DNA from: Helcococcus massiliensis
GTDB lineage: Bacteria; Bacillota; Clostridia; Tissierellales; Peptoniphilaceae
Assembly (NCBI RefSeq): GCF_900258485.1
Contig: NZ_OGVE01000001.1
Span: 124,001-188,000 of the forward strand
DNA length: 64,000 nt
Reading direction: 5' to 3'
Of this stretch, positions 19,382 through 28,198 are shown piece by piece. The position numbers and the translations under genes were made by a program. The notes under the pieces were generated by a model. The model made no database searches. It was given only the letters and a program-made list of their open reading frames with translations, and had not been told where the DNA came from. Positions within the stretch are counted from its first letter, which is position 1, and each line of letters opens with the position of its first letter.

Positions 19382-20788
19382 CTATTTAACATTTATAGTC
19401 TTAGTTTCTAAGTATTCTTCTAGACCTTCTATTCCACCTTCTCTACCATAGCCACTCATCTTGTAGCCACCAAATGGTGTGCCTGTTTCACCAGCTCCAT
19501 CATTTACTGTGATTGTACCAGTACGGATTAGCTTAGCAACTTCAAGTGCTTCTTCTTTCTTTCCAAATACGGCTCCGGATAGACCATAGTCTGTATCATT
19601 GGCTACTTCTATAGCTTCTTCTTTGTCTTTTACATAGATTACAGAAAGTACAGGTCCAAATATTTCATCTCTGGCAATGATGGAATCATTCTTCACATTG
19701 GTAAATACTATTGGATTTACATAGTAACCTTTTTCTGGAAAGTCGTAATCACCTTCTATTAAAACATCGGCTATATTTCTGCCTTCTTCAATATACTTTG
19801 TTACCTTGTCGTATTGTTTTTTAGATGCCAAAGGTCCGGATATACTATTTAAATCGTTTGGATCTCCAACTGTAAAGTCTGGGAATTGTTTTTTAACTTC
19901 AGCTTCAAACTCTTCTCTTAAAGATTCTAAAACTATGGCACGTGACCAAGCAGCGCAAGTTTGTCCAGCATTTCTAATCACTATACCAAGCATTTGTTTT
20001 ACACCAATTTCTAGATATTCTTTATCTAAGAATATAGCTGGAGACTTACCACCTAATTCTAAGGTAGTTCTTTTAACTGTTTCTTGGGCAAGTTTAGCAA
20101 CCTCACTACCGCCCTTGGTAGAGCCTGTAAAAGAAATTACATCGATATACTTACTTGTAGCTATGGCATTACCAACTTCTCCACCAGCTCCTGTAACAAG
20201 GTTTAATACTCCCTTAGGAAGTCCAGCCTTTTCAAAGCCATCTACTACATAATATGCTACTAGAGGTGTTTGTTGACTTGGCTTCAATACAATTGTATTT
20301 CCTGCGAGGATAGCAAATACAACTTTTTGAATGATTTGTCCAAGAGGATAGTTCCAAGGTGTTAAGCATCCGATAACTCCTGCAGGCTCCTTAACGATAA
20401 GAGCTTCCCCATCTCTTCTTGAAAATTCATAATCTTTAACTATTTCAATATACTTTTCTACACGGTCTATTTGTGATTGTACATGGGTCTTTTTAGAAAA
20501 TTCAATTGGTGATCCTAGTTCCTTAGTAATCAATTCAGCAATCTCATCTAGATTTTCCTTCAAATAGTCTGCAAATTTTTCCATTATTGCTATTCTTTCA
20601 TCCAGACTAGTTTTACTAAAGGTCTTGAAGGATTCTCTTGCCGCTAAGGCAGCTTTTTCAACATCTTCTTCATTTCCCCTAGGAACTCTACCTATAATTT
20701 CATTTGTTGCTGGATTTTCAACTTCTATAAATTTACCTGAATTAGAATCTACATATTCACCATTTATATATAGCTTTTCAAAGTTCAT
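19382..20788 (-). CDS. NAD(P)-dependent aldehyde dehydrogenase
   Basis: 468-residue ALDH-superfamily enzyme oxidising an aldehyde to a carboxylate. Active-site glutamate in LELGGKSP (about 242), catalytic cysteine in GQTCAAW (about 275), cofactor loop FTGSTKGG, and PWNYP in the N domain. The set fits betaine-aldehyde / succinate-semialdehyde / vanillin-type members; substrate cannot be assigned from sequence. AAGGAG precedes the start. It stands alone between its own terminator and a 585-base non-coding region with tandem repeats. Confidence 0.9.
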   Translation of the reverse strand: MNFEKLYINGEYVDSNSGKFIEVENPATNEIIGRVPRGNEEDVEKAALAARESFKTFSKTSLDERIAIMEKFADYLKENLDEIAELITKELGSPIEFSKKTHVQSQIDRVEKYIEIVKDYEFSRRDGEALIVKEPAGVIGCLTPWNYPLGQIIQKVVFAILAGNTIVLKPSQQTPLVAYYVVDGFEKAGLPKGVLNLVTGAGGEVGNAIATSKYIDVISFTGSTKGGSEVAKLAQETVKRTTLELGGKSPAIFLDKEYLEIGVKQMLGIVIRNAGQTCAAWSRAIVLESLREEFEAEVKKQFPDFTVGDPNDLNSISGPLASKKQYDKVTKYIEEGRNIADVLIEGDYDFPEKGYYVNPIVFTNVKNDSIIARDEIFGPVLSVIYVKDKEEAIEVANDTDYGLSGAVFGKKEEALEVAKLIRTGTITVNDGAGETGTPFGGYKMSGYGREGGIEGLEEYLETKTINVK

Positions 20789-20904
20789 GTTGGCTCCTTT
20801 TTATTTTATGCTCGCTTTCAACTTATAAGTATAGATACCCTGGAAAGCTTAGATCTAAACTTGGGATATGAATTTCTAGATATAAATTTTGACTTAGATA
20901 TGGA

Positions 20905-21215
20905 TTTCATGTCAGGATAAGAAAGTCGCTAAATAGACATGAATAATTAATTATGGTTTTCATGATAGGATAAGAAAGTATCTAAATAGACATGAATAAT
21001 TAATTATGGTTTTCATGATAGGATAAGAAAGTATCTAAATAGACATGAAAATTTAGCTCTAGATTTCATGACAGATAAAAATATGGCTAAATAGACATGA
21101 AAATTTAGCTCTGGATTTCATGACAGTAGAAGAAAATCGCTAAATAGACATGAATGTTTGACTCTAGATTCATGACAGGAGAAGAAAAGCTCAAAATAGG
21201 CATGAAAATTTTGAA
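20905..21215. repeat. Array of six 52-53 bp repeats, each an inverted repeat
   Basis: Units start at 20905, 20958, 21011, 21064, 21116 and 21168. Each begins TTTCATG(A/T)(C/T)AG and, after about 20 bases containing CTAAATAGA, ends GACATGAA, so each can fold into a stem of up to 9 bp. The stems are followed by an AT-rich linker (AATTAATTATGG in the first two, ATTTAGCTCT in later ones). Units 1-3 are nearly identical and later ones drift. No open frame, no unique spacers. The surrounding gap 20789-21373 holds otherwise only a weak degenerate lead-in (20850-20900) and a terminator. Confidence 0.9.
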
Positions 21216-21293
21216 GCTTTCCTCCAAAAAATTGATATTAATTCCTGATGTTAATGAATCTTAGTATTGATTCCTCTTATATACTATTTAATG

Positions 21294-21332
21294 CAAAAAA
21301 CCAAAGACAAATATTGTAAATGTCTCTAGTTT
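21294..21332 (-). terminator. Probable terminator of the lipoprotein gene
   Basis: Imperfect stem AAAC-AGACA / TGTCT-GTTT with a T run (GGTTTTTTG) on the minus strand, about 40 bases after the stop. Confidence 0.5.
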
Positions 21333-21373
21333 TATGTTCAACTTTACGGTCAAATTGTTTTGAGTTTATTTAT

Positions 21374-21865
21374 TTACTTATAAATCACCTGCAACTTCAA
21401 CAAATAGTCTTCTTCAATATCAGAAAAAGCCTTGTCTAATTCATTTACATTATGATGTTTTAAAATAATTTCATGAGCATCACTTGTAAATTTAAATGCT
21501 TGTATATATGGAGATGGTCCTTCCAATTCTTCTTTTATATCTACTTTACTTCTTTTATAGTTGTCTAATAAAATATCTTTTTGATTGATAGACCATTGAG
21601 CTATACCTGATCCTACTGGAAGTACTAGTTCAATTTCATTATTATCTTCTTCAATTTCTATAGTTACTGCTTCAACTATTTTCTCTCCAGCATATAAGTC
21701 TTTTATCTTATACTCTCTTCCATTTATTAGTATTGTATCTGTTTTAGGATATCCTTGACTGTTCAATGGGAATTGCTTATCTGGATTTTTACATGTACAA
21801 GCTGTTAGTAGTAAAACTGTTGTAAGTAAAATAATTGAGCTTAAATACTTTTTGTAGTTAATCAT
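21374..21865 (-). CDS. Small secreted lipoprotein of unknown function
   Basis: 163 residues from the ATG at 21865. A GTG three codons earlier overlaps the AGAGGTG ribosome site and is less likely. Type II signal peptide with lipobox LLTAC, lipidated Cys at 23. The mature part is mostly beta-rich, with ITIEIEEDNNEIELVLPVG and a later HEIILKHHNV strand. The pattern vaguely recalls a chagasin-like inhibitor I42 fold, but the signature loops are missing, so I leave function open. Monocistronic. Confidence 0.7.
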   Translation of the reverse strand: MINYKKYLSSIILLTTVLLLTACTCKNPDKQFPLNSQGYPKTDTILINGREYKIKDLYAGEKIVEAVTIEIEEDNNEIELVLPVGSGIAQWSINQKDILLDNYKRSKVDIKEELEGPSPYIQAFKFTSDAHEIILKHHNVNELDKAFSDIEEDYLLKLQVIYK

Positions 21866-21959
21866 AATATACACCTCTCAATAATGATATCTATGTAAAC
21901 ATCTTCAACTTAAATATATTATTATGATATGTTTTTGTCAATATTTAAGCTATTTATTA

Positions 21960-23435
21960 TCAAAACCTCTGATAAGCCATAGCCTCATAAACATGATGAA
22001 TTTCAACATTTTCAACATTCTCAATATCTGCAATAGTCCTTGCAACTTTTATAATATTATCTATAGATCTTCTCGAATATTCATTAGTCCTTAATTTACT
22101 TTCTAAATATTCTTTTATCTTGTCATTTAGATGAATATATTCATTTATATCTTTTGAATTTATATTCCCATTATACTTTTCGTTTGATCCATATCTATTT
22201 GTTTGCTTGTCCATACACTTATTTATATTTTCTTTTACTTCTTCTATATCATACTTTTCTTTTTTAGGACTTAGGTATTTAGGTAAGTTTACACTCAATT
22301 TGATTTGAAACCTATCAAGGATGGACTGGTCTATCTTGTTATTATGTCTAGTGATTTCCCCTGGACTGCAGGTGCACTTGGTATTTGTACCTAGGTTTCC
22401 ACATGGACAGGGATTCATAAGTCCTATGATATTGAAGGCTACTGGAGAGTCTATATAGGTCAACCCCTTGGAATTGTTGTCCATTAGAAGCTTGATAGTA
22501 GTCAATATATTTTTTGGATATTGGTTTATTTCATCTAAGAGAAGTGAAGAATAATTCATGAGACTTACAAGACCATACTTGTTTTTATTTCCTACAAGTT
22601 TGCTAAGGGTCAAATCACTTTTCACCTCGACTAGGCTATGGTAAAGAATGGGAATTTGATCATTAAAATATGAAGAATAAAGATTACTTGCTATCAACTT
22701 ACCCTTGTAGTCTAAGGACGGCATTAGATTTTTTATAGCCTGCAGGGTCATAGTTTTTCCAGAACCTATTGCTCCTTTTATCAAAATATGGTGTTTACCA
22801 GCTATAGCTATTAATAAGGCTCTTACCAGGGCTGCCTGGTCTATTACATCATTGATATCAATCTGACTATCCCTAAATGGATTCCTATCTTCTTCTTTTA
22901 TATCTACGTCTTCCTGACCCACATTGTCCTTTAATTTATGGATCAACTCCCTTAAGTCTTTTATATAAATGATTTCAATATCTTTATGATATAAATTTAC
23001 GCCATAGTTGCCATATGGGATATATAGCCTTTTTATCTTATTTTCTAAGGTAAATTTTACTATCCTATATGGATTTTCTAATTCTAAAAATTCTCCATTA
23101 AAATTTATCTCACCTAGAAAAACTCCATCATATGTTTTATCAATATAGCCTTGATTTTCAAGAATGCTAAGGGCTATAGCCATATCATATATTTTAGTCT
23201 TGTCATTAAATTCATTTATGGAGCTTTGAATTTTAATATTGCCATATGGAAATTTTAAATTAAAAAAATTAAAGGCAGAATTAATCCTATCCCTAGCTTC
23301 CTCAGAATATTTTCTGGAAGTTGAAGATATGTTGAAATAATTCATGCCTTTATTTATCTTGCATTTTATCGTGATCAGCTGATCATTTTGGTATTTACTT
23401 GTATCTAAAAGTATGGTTTTTATATTGCTTAACAT
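21960..23435 (-). CDS. YifB/ComM-family Mg-chelatase-like AAA+ ATPase
   Basis: 491 residues. ChlI-type Lon-protease-like N domain (1-165, without an obvious active site), then the AAA+ Mg-chelatase domain with Walker A GAIGSGKT (about 220), Walker B LLLDEIN (about 292) and the family stretch GLMNPCPCGNLG.....CTCSPGEITRH, four cysteines included. C-terminal Mg_chelatase_C with YSRRSID. In Gram-negatives ComM is a branch-migration helicase in transformation; the Firmicute role is less clear. It lies 5 bases after rluD and is the last gene of the housekeeping run. Confidence 0.9.
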   Translation of the reverse strand: MLSNIKTILLDTSKYQNDQLITIKCKINKGMNYFNISSTSRKYSEEARDRINSAFNFFNLKFPYGNIKIQSSINEFNDKTKIYDMAIALSILENQGYIDKTYDGVFLGEINFNGEFLELENPYRIVKFTLENKIKRLYIPYGNYGVNLYHKDIEIIYIKDLRELIHKLKDNVGQEDVDIKEEDRNPFRDSQIDINDVIDQAALVRALLIAIAGKHHILIKGAIGSGKTMTLQAIKNLMPSLDYKGKLIASNLYSSYFNDQIPILYHSLVEVKSDLTLSKLVGNKNKYGLVSLMNYSSLLLDEINQYPKNILTTIKLLMDNNSKGLTYIDSPVAFNIIGLMNPCPCGNLGTNTKCTCSPGEITRHNNKIDQSILDRFQIKLSVNLPKYLSPKKEKYDIEEVKENINKCMDKQTNRYGSNEKYNGNINSKDINEYIHLNDKIKEYLESKLRTNEYSRRSIDNIIKVARTIADIENVENVEIHHVYEAMAYQRF

Positions 23436-23440
23436 TAATC

Positions 23441-24355
23441 CTATTCCCCTTTAAAAATGATATTATAATATTTTTCAAATTCGGGGTCTGGATCTATTTC
23501 AAATTTAAGATTTTCACCAGTAATAGGATGGTTAAATTCTAAGTGGTATGCCTGCAAGAGCTGGCCACTAATATTAAACTTGGACTTTATTTTATTGTAG
23601 TCCTTATCACCAAGTATAGGTCTATTTATACTTGCCAGGTGGACTCTTATCTGATGGGTCCTTCCAGTAAGGAGGTCAATGTCCAGTAAAGAATATTCTT
23701 CATTGGATTCTATCACTTTATAGGATGTTAAAGCATATTTCCCATCTTCAGTCACTTCCATGATCTTCCTATTGCTTTTCGACCTGCCAATAGGACTTTC
23801 AATAGTTCCTTTATCATGGTCAAAGCTTCCATTTACTATGGCCCTATATTTTTTGATAATTTCCCTAGACTTAAATAGGTCTTTTAACTTTTGCATGGCT
23901 TCTTCATTTAAGGCAACTGCTAATAGCCCACTGGTATCCATATCTAGCCTGTGGACAATACCCGGCCTATCTGTACCATTTAAAGCCGGTAAGTTATCAA
24001 ACTTGTAAAGTAAAAAGTTTACCAGTGTATGAGACCTTATCTTATTTGTTGGATGAGTAATGATACCCTTTGGCTTATTGATAATAGCAATATCAGCATC
24101 CTGGTAGATAATTTCAAGTTTTAAGTCTTCTGGCAAAATTTCTTCAAGCTTAAAGGCATCCATATCTATGGTGATGAGATCATCTTCTTTTACTAAGTAT
24201 GAAGGCTTTACACTTGAGTCATTCACGTTTATAGTCTTCTTTTTTATTTGCTCGCTAATTTTAGATCTAGAAATATCTTCAAAGTAGTCAGCTAAATATG
24301 AATCTAATCTTTCATTATCATCGGATGAAACTAAAATTTTATTTATGTTCGCCAA
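23441..24355 (-). CDS. RluA/RluD-family 23S rRNA pseudouridine synthase
   Basis: 304 residues. N-terminal S4 RNA-binding domain (about 12-65, RLDSYLADYFEDISRSKISEQIKKKTINVN) and catalytic domain with HRLDMDTSG (about 133-141) holding the essential Asp. Also INKPKGIITHP and the closing GRTHQIRVHLA. The S4 plus catalytic layout is that of RluD, which modifies helix 69 of 23S rRNA; the exact target is inferred. The start overlaps the end of ung by 13 bases. lspA-rluD linkage is common in Firmicutes. Confidence 0.92.
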   Translation of the reverse strand: MANINKILVSSDDNERLDSYLADYFEDISRSKISEQIKKKTINVNDSSVKPSYLVKEDDLITIDMDAFKLEEILPEDLKLEIIYQDADIAIINKPKGIITHPTNKIRSHTLVNFLLYKFDNLPALNGTDRPGIVHRLDMDTSGLLAVALNEEAMQKLKDLFKSREIIKKYRAIVNGSFDHDKGTIESPIGRSKSNRKIMEVTEDGKYALTSYKVIESNEEYSLLDIDLLTGRTHQIRVHLASINRPILGDKDYNKIKSKFNISGQLLQAYHLEFNHPITGENLKFEIDPDPEFEKYYNIIFKGE

Positions 24356-24993
24356 TCTATTTTGTCCTTTCCTAGTTTTTCTAATTCCTCATTTGCCTTT
24401 GAAAAAATACCTGACTGGTTGAATCCCCTATAGGCTCCTAAAGGCGATGGATGTGAGGTCTCTAAAATTATATTGTTTGCTTCAATAAGTTTTTTCTTAT
24501 CTTGGGCTTGTCTGCCAAAAAGTAAGAAAACTACATTAGCTTTTTGAGAAATTCTGTTTATGACTATATCTGTAAATTTTCCCCAATAGGTGTTTTTATA
24601 GTAATTAGCCTGACCTTGTCTAGAAGTAAGAATAGTATTTAATAAAAACACTCCTTGCTTGGCCCAAGAGCTTAAGTCACCATTTGTATTTGAAATATTT
24701 AAATCTCTTTCAATTTCTTTGAATATATTTCTTAATGATGGCGGAAGTTTAACTCCCTCATTCACTGAAAAAGCCAGTCCATTTGCCTGGCCTTCTTGGT
24801 AGTAGGGATCTTGCCCCAAAATAACTAGCTTTACATCCTTATAATCAGTTAAGTTAAAGGCTTCAAAAAGCTGGTCCTTGGGAGGATATACTGTGTGATT
24901 ATCATAGTCCTTGTAAATTTCATTTAAAAATGATTTAAATTCATTTGATTCTAAAATATCAGCTAAAATATCATTCCAACCATTATTAAACAT
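24343..24993 (-). CDS. ung: Uracil-DNA glycosylase
   Basis: 216 residues, family 1 UDG that removes uracil from DNA in base-excision repair. Water-activating loop GQDPYYQ (about 55-61), Pro-rich loop, uracil-binding LLNTILTSRQGQ, and Leu-intercalation loop HPSPLGAYRGF (about 178). The family usually has HPSPLSAYRGF; here Ser is Gly. The ATG at 24993 with GAGG upstream is chosen over a TTG four codons earlier. It overlaps lspA by 8 bp. Confidence 0.94.
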   Translation of the reverse strand: MFNNGWNDILADILESNEFKSFLNEIYKDYDNHTVYPPKDQLFEAFNLTDYKDVKLVILGQDPYYQEGQANGLAFSVNEGVKLPPSLRNIFKEIERDLNISNTNGDLSSWAKQGVFLLNTILTSRQGQANYYKNTYWGKFTDIVINRISQKANVVFLLFGRQAQDKKKLIEANNIILETSHPSPLGAYRGFNQSGIFSKANEELEKLGKDKIDWRT

Positions 24994-25444
24994 GCTTGTC
25001 CTCAAAAAATAGAGTGTAAATAATAATTACAATGGCTGATAAGGTGATATAAATATCTGCAAAATTAAAAACAGGAAAATCATATATCCCACCTAGTGGC
25101 GAGAATATAAAGTCTACTACATAGTTAAATCTTATCCTATCAATTAGATTACCTATGGCCCCTGCCATAATTATAACAAGAATGGTTTTATAAAAACTGT
25201 CAACTTTGTTACCATTTTTTAACAAGTAGTAAAGCATTCCAAACACAACAATAAACGTAATTATAGTAAAGAATATAGTTGCGTTTTGCATGATACCAAA
25301 GGCCGCTCCGGAATTTTCTACATAGGTCAAATGCAGCCAATCTTTTATTATAATAATATCTTCTTTGCCCTTTAAATTTAAAATAGCAAAGTGTTTACTT
25401 ATTTGGTCTATAGCTAGTAAAACTATAAATAGTATTACATACAT
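24986..25444 (-). CDS. lspA: Lipoprotein signal peptidase (signal peptidase II)
   Basis: 152-residue membrane aspartyl protease that cleaves lipoprotein signal peptides. Four hydrophobic segments. Conserved DQISKHF at the N terminus, VENSGAAFGI, GNLIDR (catalytic Asp about 102) and FNFADI (second Asp about 127). It serves the lipoproteins of this window (21374, 62527). AGGAGA just upstream. A terminator hairpin separates it from sepF. Confidence 0.95.
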   Translation of the reverse strand: MYVILFIVLLAIDQISKHFAILNLKGKEDIIIIKDWLHLTYVENSGAAFGIMQNATIFFTIITFIVVFGMLYYLLKNGNKVDSFYKTILVIIMAGAIGNLIDRIRFNYVVDFIFSPLGGIYDFPVFNFADIYITLSAIVIIIYTLFFEDKHV

Positions 25445-25456
25445 ATTTTCTCCTAT

Positions 25457-25480
25457 TAAAAAAGGGCTTAAAGCCCTTTA
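25457..25480 (-). terminator. Terminator hairpin between sepF and lspA
   Basis: AAAGGGCTT / AAGCCCTTT with six T on the minus strand, squeezed into a 37-base gap right before the lspA ribosome site. It may end or attenuate the upstream transcript. No separate lspA promoter is obvious. Confidence 0.75.
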
Positions 25481-25481
25481 A

Positions 25482-26012
25482 TTAGATTTGATATAAACTT
25501 TTGTCTGTTACTGTTTTTGCTAGCTTGTCGTTGATTTCTACTCCTTCAGGAACTAATACATAAATGTCTTTAGTTACGTTTGAAATAGAACCATTTACTG
25601 AATATAATCCGCCGCTAACAAAGTAAAATATTTGTGTTTTCTTATCTACTTCAAGCATTTCAAGGTTTAATACAACTGTTTTGCCTTCTAAAATATCATC
25701 TAATACAGCTTTACTATCTTCGTATGTTAAAGGTTCTCTTATACTTACTTGCATATCACTCTTTGAACCATAAGATCTTTTCACAGGATTTGATTTTTTG
25801 CTTGCTTGTGAACTTGCAGCTGGTGTATAGCTACTTTCATATGATCTTTTTGGTTTTTCCTCCTCTTTTACTTCATTAAAATAAGATTCACTTGTGTCTT
25901 CTTCAGATTTTACATCTTCATCATAATCATCATAGTCTTCATAGTATTCATCTTCTTCATAGTATTCGTCTTCGATACCTACAAAGTCTTTTACTTTATC
26001 CCAAAAACTCAT
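25482..26012 (-). CDS. sepF: Cell division protein SepF
   Basis: 176 residues. SepF bundles FtsZ filaments and tethers them to the membrane. An N-terminal amphipathic helix (MSFWDKVKDFVGI) is followed by a very acidic, Tyr-rich linker (about 15-85) and the conserved SepF/DUF552 domain (about 85-175: MQVSIREPLTYEDSKAVLDDILEGKTVVLNLE..IFYFVSGGLYSVNG). AGGAGGGG upstream of ATG. The usual ylm neighbours (ylmD, ylmE, ylmG, ylmH) are missing. Confidence 0.95.
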   Translation of the reverse strand: MSFWDKVKDFVGIEDEYYEEDEYYEDYDDYDEDVKSEEDTSESYFNEVKEEEKPKRSYESSYTPAASSQASKKSNPVKRSYGSKSDMQVSIREPLTYEDSKAVLDDILEGKTVVLNLEMLEVDKKTQIFYFVSGGLYSVNGSISNVTKDIYVLVPEGVEINDKLAKTVTDKSLYQI

Positions 26013-26072
26013 GTTCCCCTCCTAAGTATTTTTATTATATTATATATTATTTAATTAATAATTACTAATTTT

Positions 26073-27206
26073 TTAATAATAGTCGCCTTCTTTGTAATCC
26101 TGAGGATTTAATATAACCTTTGAAAAAGATTCTAACTTGTTAAATTGTAAGTCTTCATTATTTAATTTTCTAGGAAATATGACATTAAAATTTGAACTTA
26201 CATATAGGAATTCGTCATCTTCGTCAAAAACTTTTACCGGTGCAAAGTATACCTTCCTATTACTTACATAATATAAGCCAGTATAGTCACCCATATGCAC
26301 TAAAGCTTTTTTAGGAATTTTATATAATTCCTTGTTGGATGTTTCCATTTGCACATTTACAAATCTTTTATCATATAATTTTTCAATTTCATCTATCAAT
26401 TTAAATTTAATGATAAAACCATCATCAATATTTGTGATACTTTCAAAACTTCCTTGTACTTCTAGGTCATCAATTTTTAATTTACTATCCTTTAGCTTTG
26501 ATTTATCAAGTAAATTGATATCCTCCAAATAGGAATATATATAATAATTTTCATTATTTATATATTTTAGTCCCTTTATCTTTTCACTATTATTTACTTC
26601 AGAATCTTTTAAAAAGTCCCAATTTATATCATTAATATCCGTAGATAATAGTGACTCATATCCATCGTAGTAGTTTAATAAATATCCTGAACCTACAGTT
26701 TTTATCGCCTTATTGTTTAAATAACTTTCTAAATACGCCTTACCCTTATCATATAATTCTTTATCCATATTTGGATTGGAAAAATATGATAATTTTAGCT
26801 TATTGTAGTTGTTTTCAAATATATCTTTCTTTAATAAGTTAAAACTAGTCTTATCTAGATTACTTGATGTAAATTCAGTCTTGTCAGCTATTTCTTTAAG
26901 CTTTTCAGCTTCAGCATAGGCTTCGGAAAAAGTTGATCCTTGGATGACACTTTGTGACCTATATAGCTTGTTTGCATCTAAAGAAATATCTACATCAGAA
27001 AAATTTTCTAAGACATATTCATCAAAGACTAAAACAGAAGCAAGGTCAATATGTCTGGATTTATCTTCTGGATTTCCTATGTTGTATAGGTTATCTTCTT
27101 TAATTTTATTATCTAATACATTAATGGCAAGAATAATTATTACTATAAGTGCTATTATCCCTCCAATTAAAAAGTATTTATTATTATTATTTCTTCGCTT
27201 TTTCAT
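26073..27206 (-). CDS. HlyD-like membrane-anchored protein
   Basis: 377 residues, one N-terminal transmembrane helix (about 13-33, positive-inside KKRRNNNNK) and a long extracytoplasmic part. The C-terminal third (KFKLIDEIEKLYDKRFVNVQMETSNKELYKIPKKALVHMGDYTGLYYVSNRKVYFAPVKV) resembles the barrel/lipoyl-flanking part of HlyD/MFP adaptors, where 'IPxxAL....G..GVYVV....V....V' is typical. No ABC exporter is next to it. Such HlyD-like genes do accompany sepF in clostridia. Role unproven. The ATG at 27206 directly follows the gpsA stop (TAATATG), with only a weak ribosome site, so coupling is likely. Confidence 0.72.
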   Translation of the reverse strand: MKKRRNNNNKYFLIGGIIALIVIIILAINVLDNKIKEDNLYNIGNPEDKSRHIDLASVLVFDEYVLENFSDVDISLDANKLYRSQSVIQGSTFSEAYAEAEKLKEIADKTEFTSSNLDKTSFNLLKKDIFENNYNKLKLSYFSNPNMDKELYDKGKAYLESYLNNKAIKTVGSGYLLNYYDGYESLLSTDINDINWDFLKDSEVNNSEKIKGLKYINNENYYIYSYLEDINLLDKSKLKDSKLKIDDLEVQGSFESITNIDDGFIIKFKLIDEIEKLYDKRFVNVQMETSNKELYKIPKKALVHMGDYTGLYYVSNRKVYFAPVKVFDEDDEFLYVSSNFNVIFPRKLNNEDLQFNKLESFSKVILNPQDYKEGDYY

Positions 27207-27207
27207 A

Positions 27208-28197
27208 TTAAAGTTCAAATTCCGATTTTGTCTCTTTAGTCATCAATTCTTTTATCGCCTTGTTGAAGTCCATATTTTCATATAGGATCTTGTAAATAAC
27301 ATTGGTGATTGGCATGTAAATATGTTTTTCTCTCGAAATATTATATAGGGCCTTAGCTGTTGGTATACCTTCAACAACCATTCCTATATCATTTTCTAAA
27401 GAGTCTATAGTGTGGCCTTGGCCAATAAGCTCTCCAGCCTTTCTATTTCTAGAATGTTTAGAATTTGCTGTAACCATCAAGTCTCCAAGTCCTGCAAGCC
27501 CATAAAGGGTATTTCTTTGCCCGCCCATGGCTACGCAAAATCTTGTCATTTCATGGATACCTCTGGTTAAAATAGCGGCCTTTGAATTGTCTCCGAATTC
27601 AACACCATCTAAGATACCTGCTCCGATAGCTAAAACATTTTTAACAGCTCCACCATATTCAGTACCTATTAAATCATCATTGGTATAGATCCTTAGGGTT
27701 TCACTATTTAGCAAGTCTTGGATTTCACATGATAAGTTATGGTCTAAACTTGCGCATACTAAGGATGTAGGTACAGATTTTATAACTTCTTCAGCATGGG
27801 ATGGACCTGACAAACTTACAAATTTTACCTTAGGTAAAAACTCTGCAAATATTTCAGAGATTCTCTTATTTGTAGAAACTTCAATCCCCTTTGATAGGTT
27901 TATAATTACTGAATCATCATTAAAGTAGTCATGTTTTTTTTCAAGCATTTTTCTAATAGCTTGAGTTGGAATAGCATTTATAATATATTTATTTTTAAGT
28001 AAACTTTCTATGTCAGAACTAGCCTTTATATTTGGATTTAAGACATATTCTGACAAGTACCTGTCATTTCTATGGTCATTGTTGATTGACTCAATAGTCT
28101 TTTCATTTCTTACATATAGGTCTATATCATATTTTTTTGAAAGCTCTTGGGATATAGCTGTTCCCCAGCTACCTCCACCTAATACAGTTATTCTCAT
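27208..28197 (-). CDS. gpsA: NAD(P)-dependent glycerol-3-phosphate dehydrogenase
   Basis: 329 residues. It reduces dihydroxyacetone phosphate to sn-glycerol 3-phosphate for phospholipid synthesis. N-terminal Rossmann motif GGGSWGTA (7-14), SLSGPSHAEEV, catalytic Lys in TEYGGAVKNVLAIGAGI, and GLAGLGDLMVT. It lies one base downstream of plsY, which uses its product. Confidence 0.95.
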   Translation of the reverse strand: MRITVLGGGSWGTAISQELSKKYDIDLYVRNEKTIESINNDHRNDRYLSEYVLNPNIKASSDIESLLKNKYIINAIPTQAIRKMLEKKHDYFNDDSVIINLSKGIEVSTNKRISEIFAEFLPKVKFVSLSGPSHAEEVIKSVPTSLVCASLDHNLSCEIQDLLNSETLRIYTNDDLIGTEYGGAVKNVLAIGAGILDGVEFGDNSKAAILTRGIHEMTRFCVAMGGQRNTLYGLAGLGDLMVTANSKHSRNRKAGELIGQGHTIDSLENDIGMVVEGIPTAKALYNISREKHIYMPITNVIYKILYENMDFNKAIKELMTKETKSEFEL

Positions 28198-28198
28198 A

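Noticed and set aside
20905-21215. CRISPR array
   Set aside because: Repeats are 52-53 bp and directly adjacent with no unique spacers, they contain internal palindromes, and no cas gene is in the window.
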